Assembly (NCBI GenBank): GCA_964017065.1
Contig: OZ024792.1
Location: 6,381,754-6,445,753 of the forward strand
DNA length: 64,000 nucleotides
Reading direction: 5' to 3'
DNA from: Haliclona indistincta
Taxonomy: Eukaryota > Porifera > Demospongiae > Haplosclerida > Chalinidae
Below the pieces are notes generated by a model. The model searched no databases. It had not been told where the DNA came from and saw only the letters and a program-made list of their open reading frames with translations. This document shows positions 38,524 to 51,300 of this stretch, piece by piece. Position 1 is the stretch's first letter, and every line of letters begins with the position of its first letter. The position numbers were made by a program, and so were the translations under genes.

Positions 38524-41500
38524 ATGTTGCTGCAGCTCTTGTTGCTGTCATCTGTTGCTGTGAGCTGCTATGCTCAGAGTGCATCAGGAAATGATACAGA
38601 TTCAAGCTCCTCCACTTTAGATGATGATGTGTGCAAGAATTGTAAGTATTCCTTTACTTGTTCTGTATCTGATGTGTTGCTGTTCTTCAGGTACCATCAG
38701 TGAACTGATGATTACTCCATCACACAATATCACTATTGAGTCTGGTACTACTGTATCACTGAACTGCACTGCTAAGCATACAAGTGATCAAGATTGCTCA
38801 ATGTGTTTGGTGTGGAAGCATAATGACAGGCTTCTCTCTGAGGTGATGTTTACAACGATCAATGAAACATTGAGTAGTACATTACCACTCACTGTTAACA
38901 TGAGTACCCAAGGAGAGTATAGCTGCCAGACAAATGGGACAGAGACAGAGATAATAAAGTCAATAGACATCACAGCAGTAGGTCAGTGAGAAAAAACATG
39001 CTCTACATGTAAGATTGGAATAATTGATTAACTGTCTTTAACAGGTGTCTCAATCAAAGGGACATATACTAACATTCGTATTGGTAATACGACTATCATC
39101 ACTTGTATGATAGCACCACTTCCATTGAATACAACCTACAAATGGCTGTTGTCAAATGGGCTAGTGGTGAATAGTTCAGATGTTCTGAAACTTATAGGAA
39201 ACCACACCATTGATAAGAGCAAATTTACGTGTCTAGTGAATTCACCCCATCTGTACTCTCTTATTCAAAATACCATTACTGTCACTGTACAAGGTATGTA
39301 GGGTATACACTTTATACATCACTGACACTGTACTCAACACATTGTGCAGGTACTACTGTTTCTGATGTTAGTTTAAGGGAGGACAGCATATCTGCTCTCA
39401 AAGGAACTAATAACATAATGATCAGTTGTACAATCACTCTCAACAATACCATTGGACCTGATTACAGTGCACTGAATGTCACATGGACACACAATGGATC
39501 TCAATCTACAATGCTACAAGCTAATCCAAGTGGAACGAATGGAGAGCCATCATCAATGTTCACTAGTGTATTGACAATTGACAGTAATGAATTCATGGAC
39601 AGTGGCAGCTACTGTTGTGTTGCTGCAGTGATTGGATCTGGTGACTCAAATAAGATGGACTGTGTCACCTTAAATGTGCTAGGTAAAAATTAATACATCA
39701 CCATTAATTTTAAAATCATTGTTATGCACAGATATCAGCATATCAGGAGAACACTCAGATCTAACTGTTGGAACAACTTACATTATTACCTGCACTGTAC
39801 CAGGTCTTGATGACTCTAGTGCCATAATGTGGACTAGTAGTGCAGCTGCTGTCCCTTTTTCAACAACAAGCACTCTCACACTGCAGTCAGTGAATAACAC
39901 ATTGAATGGAACTGAGTTCACATGTTCAGTAAACTCATCAGTGCTGTACTCAGTTGGTAAAAGGAAAATATCCATCACTGTGAAAGGTATAATACTTCTG
40001 TTATTATGAGTCCAATGCCTGTAGTATGATGCTATTATCCATCTCTGCAGCAACATCAGTTACTCAAGCCACTATTATCAACCCACCGTCATATGTTGTT
40101 GATGGTGACCAGAATGTTGAGCTGCAGTGTACTGTCACACTGAGTAGCACCATTGGACCAGACTACAGTGCTCTCAGTATTGACTTGAGAGATAGCACTG
40201 ACACTATCATCAGCAACTGCTCCAGCCCCCAGCCACATGGGAACACACAGATCAGTGACACCTTCTCTTGTAACCTGACACTAGCCACTATCTCAGCTAC
40301 TAGTGCAGGACTGTACACCTGTAATGCTGCTATTACTGGAATTAGTGGTGGGAGAGTTGGTTTTATTAATCTTCAAGTACATGTACAAGGTATGGACATG
40401 AACATGCTTGTAAAGAATGAGATGCACATTACTGCCACACAGGATCTCTTCAGAATGCTAGTCTCTTCGCACCAGTGAATGCAGTTCTTGGACAGTCATC
40501 TGTGCTCACTTGTGAAGTCACCATTTCACTACCAGTCACCACTAACCTGCTCTCGGTCCAGTGGATGCACAGAGGGAGTCTGGTCACTGGTAGTGGTGGG
40601 TTTGTACTAAAGCAAGGATCAGGGCCAGGTGCTTCAGTGTATGTGACTGAGTTGACTCTGAATGAGACTACTGTTGAGAGCTCAGGACTGTACTCCTGTC
40701 GTGTGTCTACTGACAGACAACAAGTAACAGCTGAAGCCAACCTCACTGTAGCATGTGAGTGGATTGAGCTAAACTGTCATCATTTGATTGTCTCTTACAG
40801 TTTCTCGTATTGATGTTCACACTGGACCATCCAATGGATTCCCCTCACAACCTCTACTGGATACCAGCATTAGACTAAAATGCTCTGTTACACTCCATCC
40901 TCAGCTCAGCCAGCTCACCATCCTCACCATCCAGTACCGGTGGTCCTCTAATGGTGTGACAAGAGGCAGGGAACAAGAACTAGTGCTACCCAACTTGAGT
41001 CCAGCTGATGCTACAACCTACTCCTGCACAGTGACAGTCTCTTCAGCTAACCCAGGAGAACACCTGATCAGACAAATCAATAATCAATCAATGTATAACC
41101 TCAGAGCAAAAGGTGTGTCACATACAGGCAATGTGATCTTTTAATTTTTTCACAGTTCCAGCTCCAATTGCTCATCTCTCACCTGGTGGCAGAGGAGTTT
41201 ATTGTTCTGGAGAAGATCTCAATGTAACATGTATCAGTAGTGTAGTGGGTGCAGTGTTCACTTGGAGAGCAGTTAATATTATAACACAGCAACCATTGAT
41301 CATACCAAATACTACTGTGAGCAGTGGTAGCAATACCAGTGTACTCATTCTCAGACCAATCAGAGTCAGAGATCATGTTCTAGTGGACTTTATTTGTGCA
41401 GTAGCATTTCCTGAGAATATGAGCATCATCGGAAGTACATGTTTAACTCTAGTCAATATAAACGGTAAAAATATTTTTGTTGTGTGGCTGTCATTATTTG

Positions 41501-43581
41501 CAATTTTCTAGTTCCATCCTTGAGTGTGTCAGTGTCTTCCAATGCTAGTACAGTACTGGATATCAGTGGATACAACTCCTTCACTGTACAGTGTGGAGGA
41601 ACATTTAGTCCTAGCTCTCATCAATCAGGAGAATCACTTTCATTCATGTTAACCAGAAACAGTATATCAGTCATTGATGGGCTTTCAACTAGTCCAGTGG
41701 TGGCAACGGGAGATACAGTCTCTCAGAGCAGCTCAGTACAGCAGACTGCATCCTCAGGTCCAGCCACACTAGTCTACAACTGCACTGTTGAGTTTAGCAT
41801 CAGTGGATCACTCATTACTACTGCCAGTAACACAACACAGGTCATTGTGAAGGGTGAGCTAGCCTTGTATACCATTGGCCCACATGCATCTCTCCTCTCA
41901 ACCTACCTGGAACAGGTCCCTCACCACCAGCAGCTCCAGTAGTAGTGGCACCAGTGACTACACCAACATCTGCTGTGATACAATGGAGTGTTCCTGTAGT
42001 GACCTACTCTCCTGAACAATACACTGTCTACTACACTACCAACAGCAGTGGCTGTCCTACCAACTCAGATGAGGGCTACAACAAGAGTGTGACTGTTTAT
42101 GGTCTCAACCACACTGACTTCTTCACCATAAGAGACCAGCAGTACAATGTGACACTGAACAATCTTCATCCTTACACAGTGTACTGCTATAAAATAGTGG
42201 CTACTAACACTGAGGGAGGGAATGAGTCTATGATGAGAATGTTTGAGACTACTGAAACTAGTGAGTGTGTCACTTAAAACTAAACTGCATGTTTTTGGTC
42301 ACTTTTTACTTTATGCAGATCCAAGTGGACCTCCTCAGAACTTCACTATCTCAACCACTTCCAGTAACATTACTCTATTCTGGTCTCTTCCTTTACTCTT
42401 GCAACGTAATGGAATCATCATCAGTTACCCTATTACTTGCTCTATTGGTGGTATAACAAGTAGTACAAATGTTTCTGGAACAAGCCATGTCATATATATC
42501 AATCCATTCATTAACTACACATGTTCTGTGAGTGCAGCAACAATGGTGGGAGATGGTCCACCAGCAACAGTTAGTGGAACCTCTGATGAAGATGGTGAGT
42601 ACATCATTCACTATAGCTACTGTGATATCACTCATGATGTGCTGTACAGTCCCTGCAGGACCACCTCGTCAGGTCATTGCTATTGCTGAGAGCTCAACAA
42701 CAACTACTCTATTTTGGAGTGCTCCAGCAACACCAAATGGAGTGATCACTGAGTACCAGCTCCAGTGTTCTGGTGGTGGACAAGTGTTCAACCACACTGT
42801 GATGGAGACCACAGCCACACTGAGTGGACTCCTACCATATACCAACTACTCCTGTAGCATCACAGCTCACACCAGTGCTGGAGGAGGACCTGCAGCAAAC
42901 ACCAGTGCGACCACTCTACAAGATGGTGAGTCAAATTTAATATACCCAACACTATAATAATCAATCACTAATTCAGTTCCTAGCGGTCCACCACAAAGCT
43001 TCAGACTATTAGCCATGTCTCACAACATCACTCTCTCCTGGTCTCCTCCTCTTCCCACACAACGTAATGGAGTCATCATCAGCTATCTCATCACCTACAG
43101 TTCAGGAGGCAGCATCATCAACAGCACCAGAACCAGCAGTACCAGTCTGACCATCACAGGACTGCAGCCATTCACCAACTACACCTGTTCTGTGATAGCT
43201 ACAACAGTAGTGGGAGATGGACCAGCTGCAGTGAATACAGTAGAAACTCTAAAGGAATGTAGGTTCCTATGTTGAATAATAACTACATTATATCTTTGCT
43301 CTATAGTTGTTTCAACAACTGCAAGCATATGCCCATCTCCCTCACAAGATGTAACAGCTGCAACCAGCTTTACTACATCCCATCAACTAATCACGGCAGT
43401 GGTAGTTACATTCTTTCTCACTTTTGTTAGCACATTTGTGCTCAGTTTTCTGTTGTTTTTGTTGATAATGAAGAGGTCTGGGAATGCAAAAGCTCAGAGC
43501 AAACTACAGAAGCAATCTGAACCAATTGAAGGAACATATGAAATGGTGAACACAGAGAAAACAGTAGAGGCTGAGTATTAG
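38524..43581 (+). CDS. Receptor gene E: nine Ig, four FN3, TM; tail truncated by a transposon insertion
   Basis: Predicted 1437-residue type I receptor. Exons: 38524-38641 (signal peptide), Ig exons 38691-38981, 39045-39293, 39350-39682, 39732-39986, 40051-40389, 40443-40754, 40801-41112, 41156-41464, 41512-41853, FN3 exons 41916-42260, 42319-42594, 42650-42925, 42977-43258, and TM/tail exon 43307-43581. The architecture equals gene B, but Ig domains 2-5 resemble those of C and F more. The tail keeps GTYEMV, then a foldback element begins exactly after the codon for the next tyrosine (EAEY) and supplies a TAG stop. The lost part (YxxI completion and NPAY) is stranded downstream at 44717-44797. 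The product would be a surface receptor lacking half of the ITAM-like pair and the NPxY site: a weak or decoy receptor, or a pseudogene in the making. Confidence 0.8.
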
Positions 43582-44716
43582 GGAGGCACGGTAGTGCCTC
43601 CCTATGTAGGGATGAACGAGAAAACAAGATGGCGGCTACATACAATGTATTAGCGTTCAAACGCTGATAGTACGCCTGGTGATGAATTTTATACGTCCAA
43701 AGACACTTAGATCTGCTATCTGGCGTTGCCCCATCCTACAGTAGCAAGAAGATTGCTCGAAATTGTCACTAAAGTGGCGAACCTGGAAATGGTGAAAATC
43801 GAGTTTCGTCATCTTCGTCTTCTTCTTCTTTCTTCTTCCACTCACCTAGCGCCTTTACGCGACCAGTGCCGAGACCAAAACACCCACGAACAGTCGTGAA
43901 ATTCTTCTGACATGTGCCTTTTGAACTTAGTTTGTAGCGAAACGACGATATAAATTTGACGAGTTCACGATCACGAACAGTTGTCAGCTAAGTGTTAGAC
44001 GCCATTATTGTGATTACGCAATACGCACGTGATCAACCACACGAATTCTAGAAGTAGAGTATCGCCGTATGGAGAGCGCATATTGGCGTCTGGAGTCTTC
44101 GAATAACAACTCATCGAGTAAGCTCGTGTAGTATCACCGTTCTGCAGCTTGCCAGACAGTATCACAGCCGTACAGAATTTTTTAAACTAGAATGGGCGGG
44201 GCTCGTATGCTGTGCATAATGCATGAGCTAGTTTCAGTATTTAGGAATAATAAATTATGACATACAAGTTCTCACATAAAGAAATTATCATCAACAGCAA
44301 ACCAAACAATGGTGTAAACAAAGAAATACAGTTGAACCGCACCAAAAATTTGAAACTCAAAAAAGGACACAAACAAGAAGTAAAAAAGATTTCTAAATTC
44401 TAACGAAATCAAAAGGATGTAGGGATAAAGAAATCTGCTACTGGTCAACAATGTAAACCAACAAGGAACTAGTATGGAATGGTAACATGATTACAGACCA
44501 TAGATCCCTACATCAGTGGCTGCAGTTCAGCTAGTTGCTGTTGACTGACATCTGACATGCATTGAATTGAATTCAAGCCACTGATGTAGGGATCTATGGT
44601 CTGTAATCATGTTACCATTCCATACTAGTTCCTTGTTGGTTTACATTGTTGACCAGTAGCAGATTTCTTTATCCCTACATCCTTTTGATTTCGTTAGAAA
44701 TCTTTTTTACTTCTTT
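43579..44716. mobile_element. Helitron-like foldback element, full copy 5, inserted in gene E
   Basis: A 1138-bp insertion with both junctions visible by comparison with the intact tail exon of gene B. The left end starts TAGGGAGGCAC, a perfect hairpin (GGGAGGCAC, loop GGTA, GTGCCTCCC). The right end is the outer end of a long foldback (arms about 44376-44522 and 44576-44716). No host bases are duplicated beyond a possible single T. Read on the minus strand it ends hairpin then CTAA, and the host site can be read as A|T, all like Helitron 3' ends (CTRR, A^T insertion, no target duplication). The other end does not start with the usual TC, so the class is tentative. No coding capacity. Confidence 0.7.
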
Positions 44717-44797
44717 GACATTATAGACCATAACAAGAAAGGAGTGACCCTTGAGGAGAACCCAGCTTACTCTGTTCACACATTCCGTCCACAGTAA
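44717..44797 (+). pseudogene. Stranded C-terminal tail of gene E
   Basis: Encodes the missing tail end (DIIDHNKKG ... EENPAYSVHTF) and a stop codon, in the frame that would follow EAEY. It matches gene B residue for residue over this stretch and is separated from its exon by the 43579-44716 insertion. Confidence 0.9.
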
Positions 44798-45329
44798 CTG
44801 AATTTCAATGACTTACATAATATATAATCAAACATGTAGTTAGGTGCTTGCATACAAGACTGTATTGTCTAGAGTTCATGTATAGTCTGTAGTTGCTAGA
44901 CATTGTGTGTGTTTGATACTTTTTGAGTATAATATCATTCTGTGTTGAAATTGCCTATTTTGGTGAAAATTGAAAGACACACAATCACGTGGGAGAACAT
45001 TACCAAATCTCCCACTCTCACTTAGTTTTAATTTGTGTTAGAACTACTGTCAACAAATTGTTTGATCACGACTATGAGAATACAAACATCTGAACGAGTG
45101 ATTAAAAGACCATCATCATTAGAGATATCTATTACTCACAGCTCTGCTATTTTAGAAAGAACTTCTTTGAGCTATCACTACACTCAAGGGATTGTACACT
45201 TGTTTCCATTATCAGAAATACACTAAGTAGTTTAAAATGGTGCGTGAGTGTGAATAAACATCACCTTATTACTTAAAGTGTGATGTTTATAACTTCAAAC
45301 AATTGCTGACAGGAATTGATCTTTCCAAA
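44798..45329. promoter_or_regulatory. E-F intergenic region, paralogous to the B-C spacer
   Basis: Matches 13486-14016 nearly base for base, including the CACGTG site, the GTGTGAATAAACATCACC block near 45250 and the spacing to the next start codon. It shows that E-F and B-C arose by duplication of one two-gene unit. It probably holds the gene E 3' end and the gene F promoter. Confidence 0.5.
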
Positions 45330-48300
45330 ATGCTACAGCAGCTGTTGCTAGTCTTTGCACTAGCTGCTGTGAGCTGCTATGCTACGAATGACACAAATTC
45401 TACCTCTAACCCTTTGGATGTTGATGTGTGCAAGAGTTGTAAGTATTTCTTTACTTGTTCTGTATCTGATGTGTTGCTGTTCTTCAGGTACCATCAGTGA
45501 ACTGATGATTACTCCATCACACAATATCACTATTGAGTCTGGTACTACTGTATCACTGAGCTGCACTGCTAAACATACAAGTGATCAAGATTGCTCAATG
45601 TGTTTGGTGTGGAAGCATAATGACAGGCTTCTCTCTGATGTGATGTTTACAACGATCAATAAAACATTGAGTAGTACATTACCACTTACTGTTAACATGA
45701 GTACCCAAGGAGAGTATAGCTGCCAGACAAATGGGGCAGATACAGAGATAGTACAGTCAGTAAACATCAGAGCAGCTGGTTAGTGAGAATTATTGACAGT
45801 CAAAATTTTTTCTGCCTTATTACAGGTATCACTATCAATGGAGTATATACTAACATTCGTATTGGCAATGAAACTATTGTCACTTGCATGATAGTACCGC
45901 CTTTATCAAATACTACCTATAAATGGCTGTCACAGACAAGATCAATGGTGACTAGTTCAGATGCTCTGGAACTTACAGGAAACCACACTATTGACGAGAG
46001 CAACTTTACCTGTCTCGTGAACTCGTCACAACTTTACTCTCCCATTGAAAAGACAATCACTGTCACTGTACAAGGTAATTAATTTTTCGCATTGCTTAAT
46101 TAATTATTTTTCTTTCCTGCATTAGACACAGCAATAAAACAGGTTCAAATTGAAATAGACAACTTTTTTGTTCTGTTAGGAACAAAAAATGTTCAAATAG
46201 ACTGTTCAATCAATACCACTAACTCGATTGGATCATTGTTCAATGCACTACAAGTACTCTGGAAATTGAACGGAACTGAAATATCACATACTATACCCAC
46301 ACCACTAGAATCAGAAAACATTGAACACACTGACTCATTCACAAGTACACTGACAGTTAACATCACAGAATATGATAAAGCTGGTAACTACTGCTGCATT
46401 GCCTCACTAGCTGGGATTGCAAGAAATGTGTCTGACTGTATATTAGTCACTGTGTCAGGTAGTTATGTGCATTTTCATTATTTGCCTAATGATTGAATTG
46501 CGTCGATTTTTTTAGAAATATCGATATCTGGAGATTACTCTGATCTTCAAGTGGGAAGTACCCAAAATATCACATGCACTGTGCCAGGAATACCACCAGA
46601 GGAGGTGATGTGGAGTGGTACATGGAGCAGAGCATCCTTATCATCAGATGTTCTCATGTTCAGCTCTCTTGACAGCACTCTCAATGGAACTGAGTTTATA
46701 TGTTCAGTGAAATCAAACAAATTATTCATACCTAGTGAAAGAAAGATAACATTCACTGTGCAAGGTTAATATCTGTAATAATTTATTAACTTTTAGCTTC
46801 TTAAATGCAGATACAAGTATTTCACAAGTGTCAGTTGATCCAATGACTATAACAGCACTCAGTGGAACAACTAATGTAACACTCACTTGCTGTATTCAAC
46901 TGAACAATGATATAGGACCAGACCATAGTGCCCTGAATGTGTCTTGGTGGAGTCCAGCATCAACTAAACCTGGGTTACTAACTGCAGAGACACAGATTGA
47001 GAAATCATTCAGTAGCACTCTAAACATACCACTTATTACTCAAGGAGGACAGTACTGTTGCAATGCTTCTCTGGCTGGGAACTCAACTGTGGTATCTTCC
47101 TGTACAAATGTGCAAGTTCTAGGTAATTTAATTTAAATAACTCTTAACCATGTGTCACCTTTTATTATGTAGACATTGAAATAAGTGATTCCTTCCAAAC
47201 CCTTACTCTCGGCAGTACTGCAGTGATCACTTGTAGTGTAGCTACTGTGTCTACTACTGCTTTCAAATGGTTGTATCAGAATGGATCAGTAGTGAGCAAC
47301 TCACATGTTCTGACTCTAGAACCAGTCAACTATGCTCACAATGGAAGAGTGTTCACATGTTTTGTGAACTCATCTCAACTGTACTCTCCTGGTAAAAAGA
47401 ATATCACTGTCACTGTTCAAGGTATGTAACTTCAGTATTTTATTGAGCCTTTTTGATCAGTATCTAATTCAGGTACTACTCTTTCTACTGTCACTATAAG
47501 TGAAGATAACATATCTGCCCTCAAAAGAACTAACAACATTATCATCAGTTGTACAATCACTCTCAACAATACCATTGGACCTGATTACAGTGCACTGAAT
47601 GTCACATGGACACACAATGCTTCTCAAGCTACAATACTACAAGCTAATCCAATTCCAATCAGTGGAACAGAATCAAAAATTTTTAACACGAGAGTTACAA
47701 TTGACAGTAATGAGTTCACGGACAGTGGCAGCTACTGTTGTGTTGCTGCAGTGATTGGATCTGGTTACTCAAATAAGATGGACTGTGTCACATTAAATGT
47801 GCTAGGTAAAAATCAATGCGTCACCAATATTTTTAAAATCATTGTTATTCACAGATATCAGCATATCAGGAGAACGCTCAGATCTAACTGTTGGAACAAC
47901 TTACAATATTATATGCACTGTACCAGGTCTTGATGACTCTAGTGCCATAATGTGGACTAGTAGTGCAGCTGCTGTCCCTGTTTCAACAACAAACACTCTC
48001 ACACTGCAGTCAGTGAATAACACATTGAATGGAACTGAGTTCACATGTTCAGTGAACTCAATGAAGTTGCACGCACATAGTCCTACGATTAAAACAATTA
48101 CTGTCACTGTACTAGGTACGTCTCATCAGTCTACTCTCAAATTTATTTGTTAATTTTTTTCTAGGTACAAGAGTTAAATCAGTCTCCATTGAGCCTCAGA
48201 GTGTCACTGCTCTTGTTGGGTCATCTCCAGTGGTATTCACTTGTACTATAACTCTGAATCATGATATTGGTCCTGATCATAGTGCTCTGAATGTGTACTG

Positions 48301-51300
48301 GACACAAGATGCAATGTCCAGCATCAGTCCAAACCTGGGACTACATAGTATTTTTAACAGTTCAATAACTGTATCAACTCACACTCTGTCCTCTCGAAAG
48401 GAGTATTACTGTAATGCTAGTATTATTGGAACAATTACAGTTTCAGATTGTTCCTCAATTGAAGTTCTTGGTAAGAAATCACACTCTTCATACTGTTAAT
48501 TAATATGAAATTTATAGAAATTGTCATCACTGGGCAATACCAGCAAATCCAATTAGGCAACACATCCACTGTTACCTGCGGTGTACCAGAATTGATGAAC
48601 ACTAATATCAAATGGATATCACATGATGGAGCAGTAGTGAGCAGCTCAGGTGTTCTGATGCTGTTTGGTAACCACACCATTGATGGAAGAACATTCAGAT
48701 GTGTAGTGAACTCAACACAGGCTCATTCTCCAGGAGAATCAAATATCACTGTTACTGTCACGAGTAAGAGATCAAATCAAAATTCATTTATTTTTCTGAT
48801 AATTTTACAGATACGTATGTTAGCTTGGTAATGATCCCTTCGAATAATCTAATGGTACCGGTTGGTAATAATTCTCATCAACTGACTTGTCTTGTCACTC
48901 TGAGTAGTTCTATTGGTCCTAATATCAGTGCTCTGAGTCTATCATGGCAACATAACGATCAAATGATCAGGTCTTTACATGATAGAACTCAAGTGTCAGA
49001 ACCAGAAATTAGTGGAGAAAATTCTTTTACCAGTAAACTGACACTCAGTACTATCAGTGAGCATGATAGTGGAGAGTATTGCTGCACTGCTAATATCACA
49101 GGGAATCAGACAGAATTAAAGAGTTGTGTCGAACTAAAGATCACAACTGATGGTGAGCAACTCATACAACTTTTATGTAATTTTCTCATTTTAAAATAAT
49201 GTTATCAGATGCAATAACTATTTCTGGAAATTATACTCAATTACAAATTGGCAAGACAATGCAGCTATCATGTGGTGTACCAAACCTGATGGACAGTAGT
49301 ATCAAGTGGTTATCTCATGATGGGTCAGTGTTGAACAGCTCAGGTGTTCTGATACTACAGTCAGTGAACTACACTATCAATGGAACAATGATCACATGCT
49401 CAGTGAACTCATCACAACTGATAAACACCATCAATGAGACCATCACACTTACTGTACAAGGTGAGAGACATTTGATATTACATGCAGCATTGGTCACTCA
49501 TCTCTGCAGCAACATCAGTTACTAATGTCACTATTATCAACCCACCATCATATGTTGTTGATGGTGACCAGAATATTGAGCTGCAGTGTACTGTCACACT
49601 GAGTAGCACCATTGGACCAGACTACAGTGCTCTCAGTATTGACTGGAAAAACTTCAGCACTGACACTATCATCAACAACTGCCCCAGCCCCCAGCCACAT
49701 GGGAACACACAGATCAGTGACACCTTCTCTTGTAACCTGACACTAGCCACTATCTCAGCTACTAGTGCAGGACTGTACACCTGTAATGCTGCTATTACTG
49801 GAATCAGTGGTTCAAGAGTTGGTTTTATTAATCTTCAAGTACAAGGTTCGCCAACGCTTGAATGTTGCTGTCATGATCATTGTCAGTATTAATTTTCATT
49901 GAATAGGTATTGATGTTAGTGGTCCCTTCCAAAACCTTACTATCGGCAGTACTGCAGTGATCACCTGTAGTATAGCTGATCTGTCAGCTCCTACTATCAA
50001 ATGGTTGTATCAGAATGGATCAGTAGTGAGCAACTCACATGATCTGACTCTAAAACCAGTCAACTACAATCACAATGGAAGAGTGTTCACATGTTTAGTG
50101 AGCTCATCTCAACTGTACTCTCCTGGTCAAAAGAATATCACCGTCACTGTTAGAGGTATGTAACTTCAGTATTTTATTGAGCCTTTTTGATCTGTATTTA
50201 CCTCAGGTACTACTGTTTCTACTGTCACTATAAGTGAAGACAACATATCTGCTCTCAAAGGAACTAACAACATTATCATCAGTTGTGCTATCACTCTCAT
50301 CAATACCATTGGACCTGATTACAGTTCACTGAATGTCACATGGACACACAATGGCTCTCAGTTGCATGAACAAGCAGCAGTGCTACAAGCTACTTCTAGT
50401 GGAATGAAATCATCAATGTTCACAAGTGTATTGACTGTTGACGGTAATGAATTCTCAGACAGTGGAAAATACCAGTGTGCTGCAGCAGTGATTGGATCAG
50501 GTGACTTAGTAAAGATGGACTTTATCACATTGAATGTGCTAGGTATCAACTAATGTTGCTGTCATGTACTACCATCATTGTCATTTGTCTGTTGAATAGG
50601 TATTGATGTTAGTGGTCCCTTCCAAAGCCTTACTCTCGGCAGTACTGCAGTGATCACTTGTAGTGTAGCTACTGTGTCTACTACTGCTTTCAAATGGTTG
50701 TATCAGAATGGATCAGTAGTGAACAACTCACAAGTTCTGACTCTAAAACCAGTCGACTATACTCACAATGGAAGAGTGTTCACATGTTTGGTAAACTCAT
50801 CTCAACTGTATTCTCCTGGTCAAAAGAATATCACAGTCACTGTTCAAGGTATATAAGTTCCTATTGAAACTTTCTGCATTCTTAATTATTAACAGGTACT
50901 ACTGTTTCTACTGTCACTATAAGTGAAGACAACATATCTGCTCTCAAAGGAACTAACAACATTATCATCAGTTGTACAATCACTCTCAACAATACCATTG
51001 GACCTGATTACAGTGCACTGAATGTCACATGGACACACAATGGCTCTCAATCTACAATGCTACAAGCTAATCCAAGTGGAATGAGTGGAGAGCCATCATT
51101 AATGTTCACTAGTGTATTGACAATTGACAGTAATGAATTCACAGACAGTGGCAGCTACTGTTGTGTTGCTGCAGTGATTGGATCTGGTGACTCAAATAAG
51201 ATGGGCTGTGTCACTTTGAGTGTGCTAGGTAAAATTAATACATCACCAATATTTTTAAAATCATTGTTATGCACAGATATTAGAATATCAGGAGAACACT

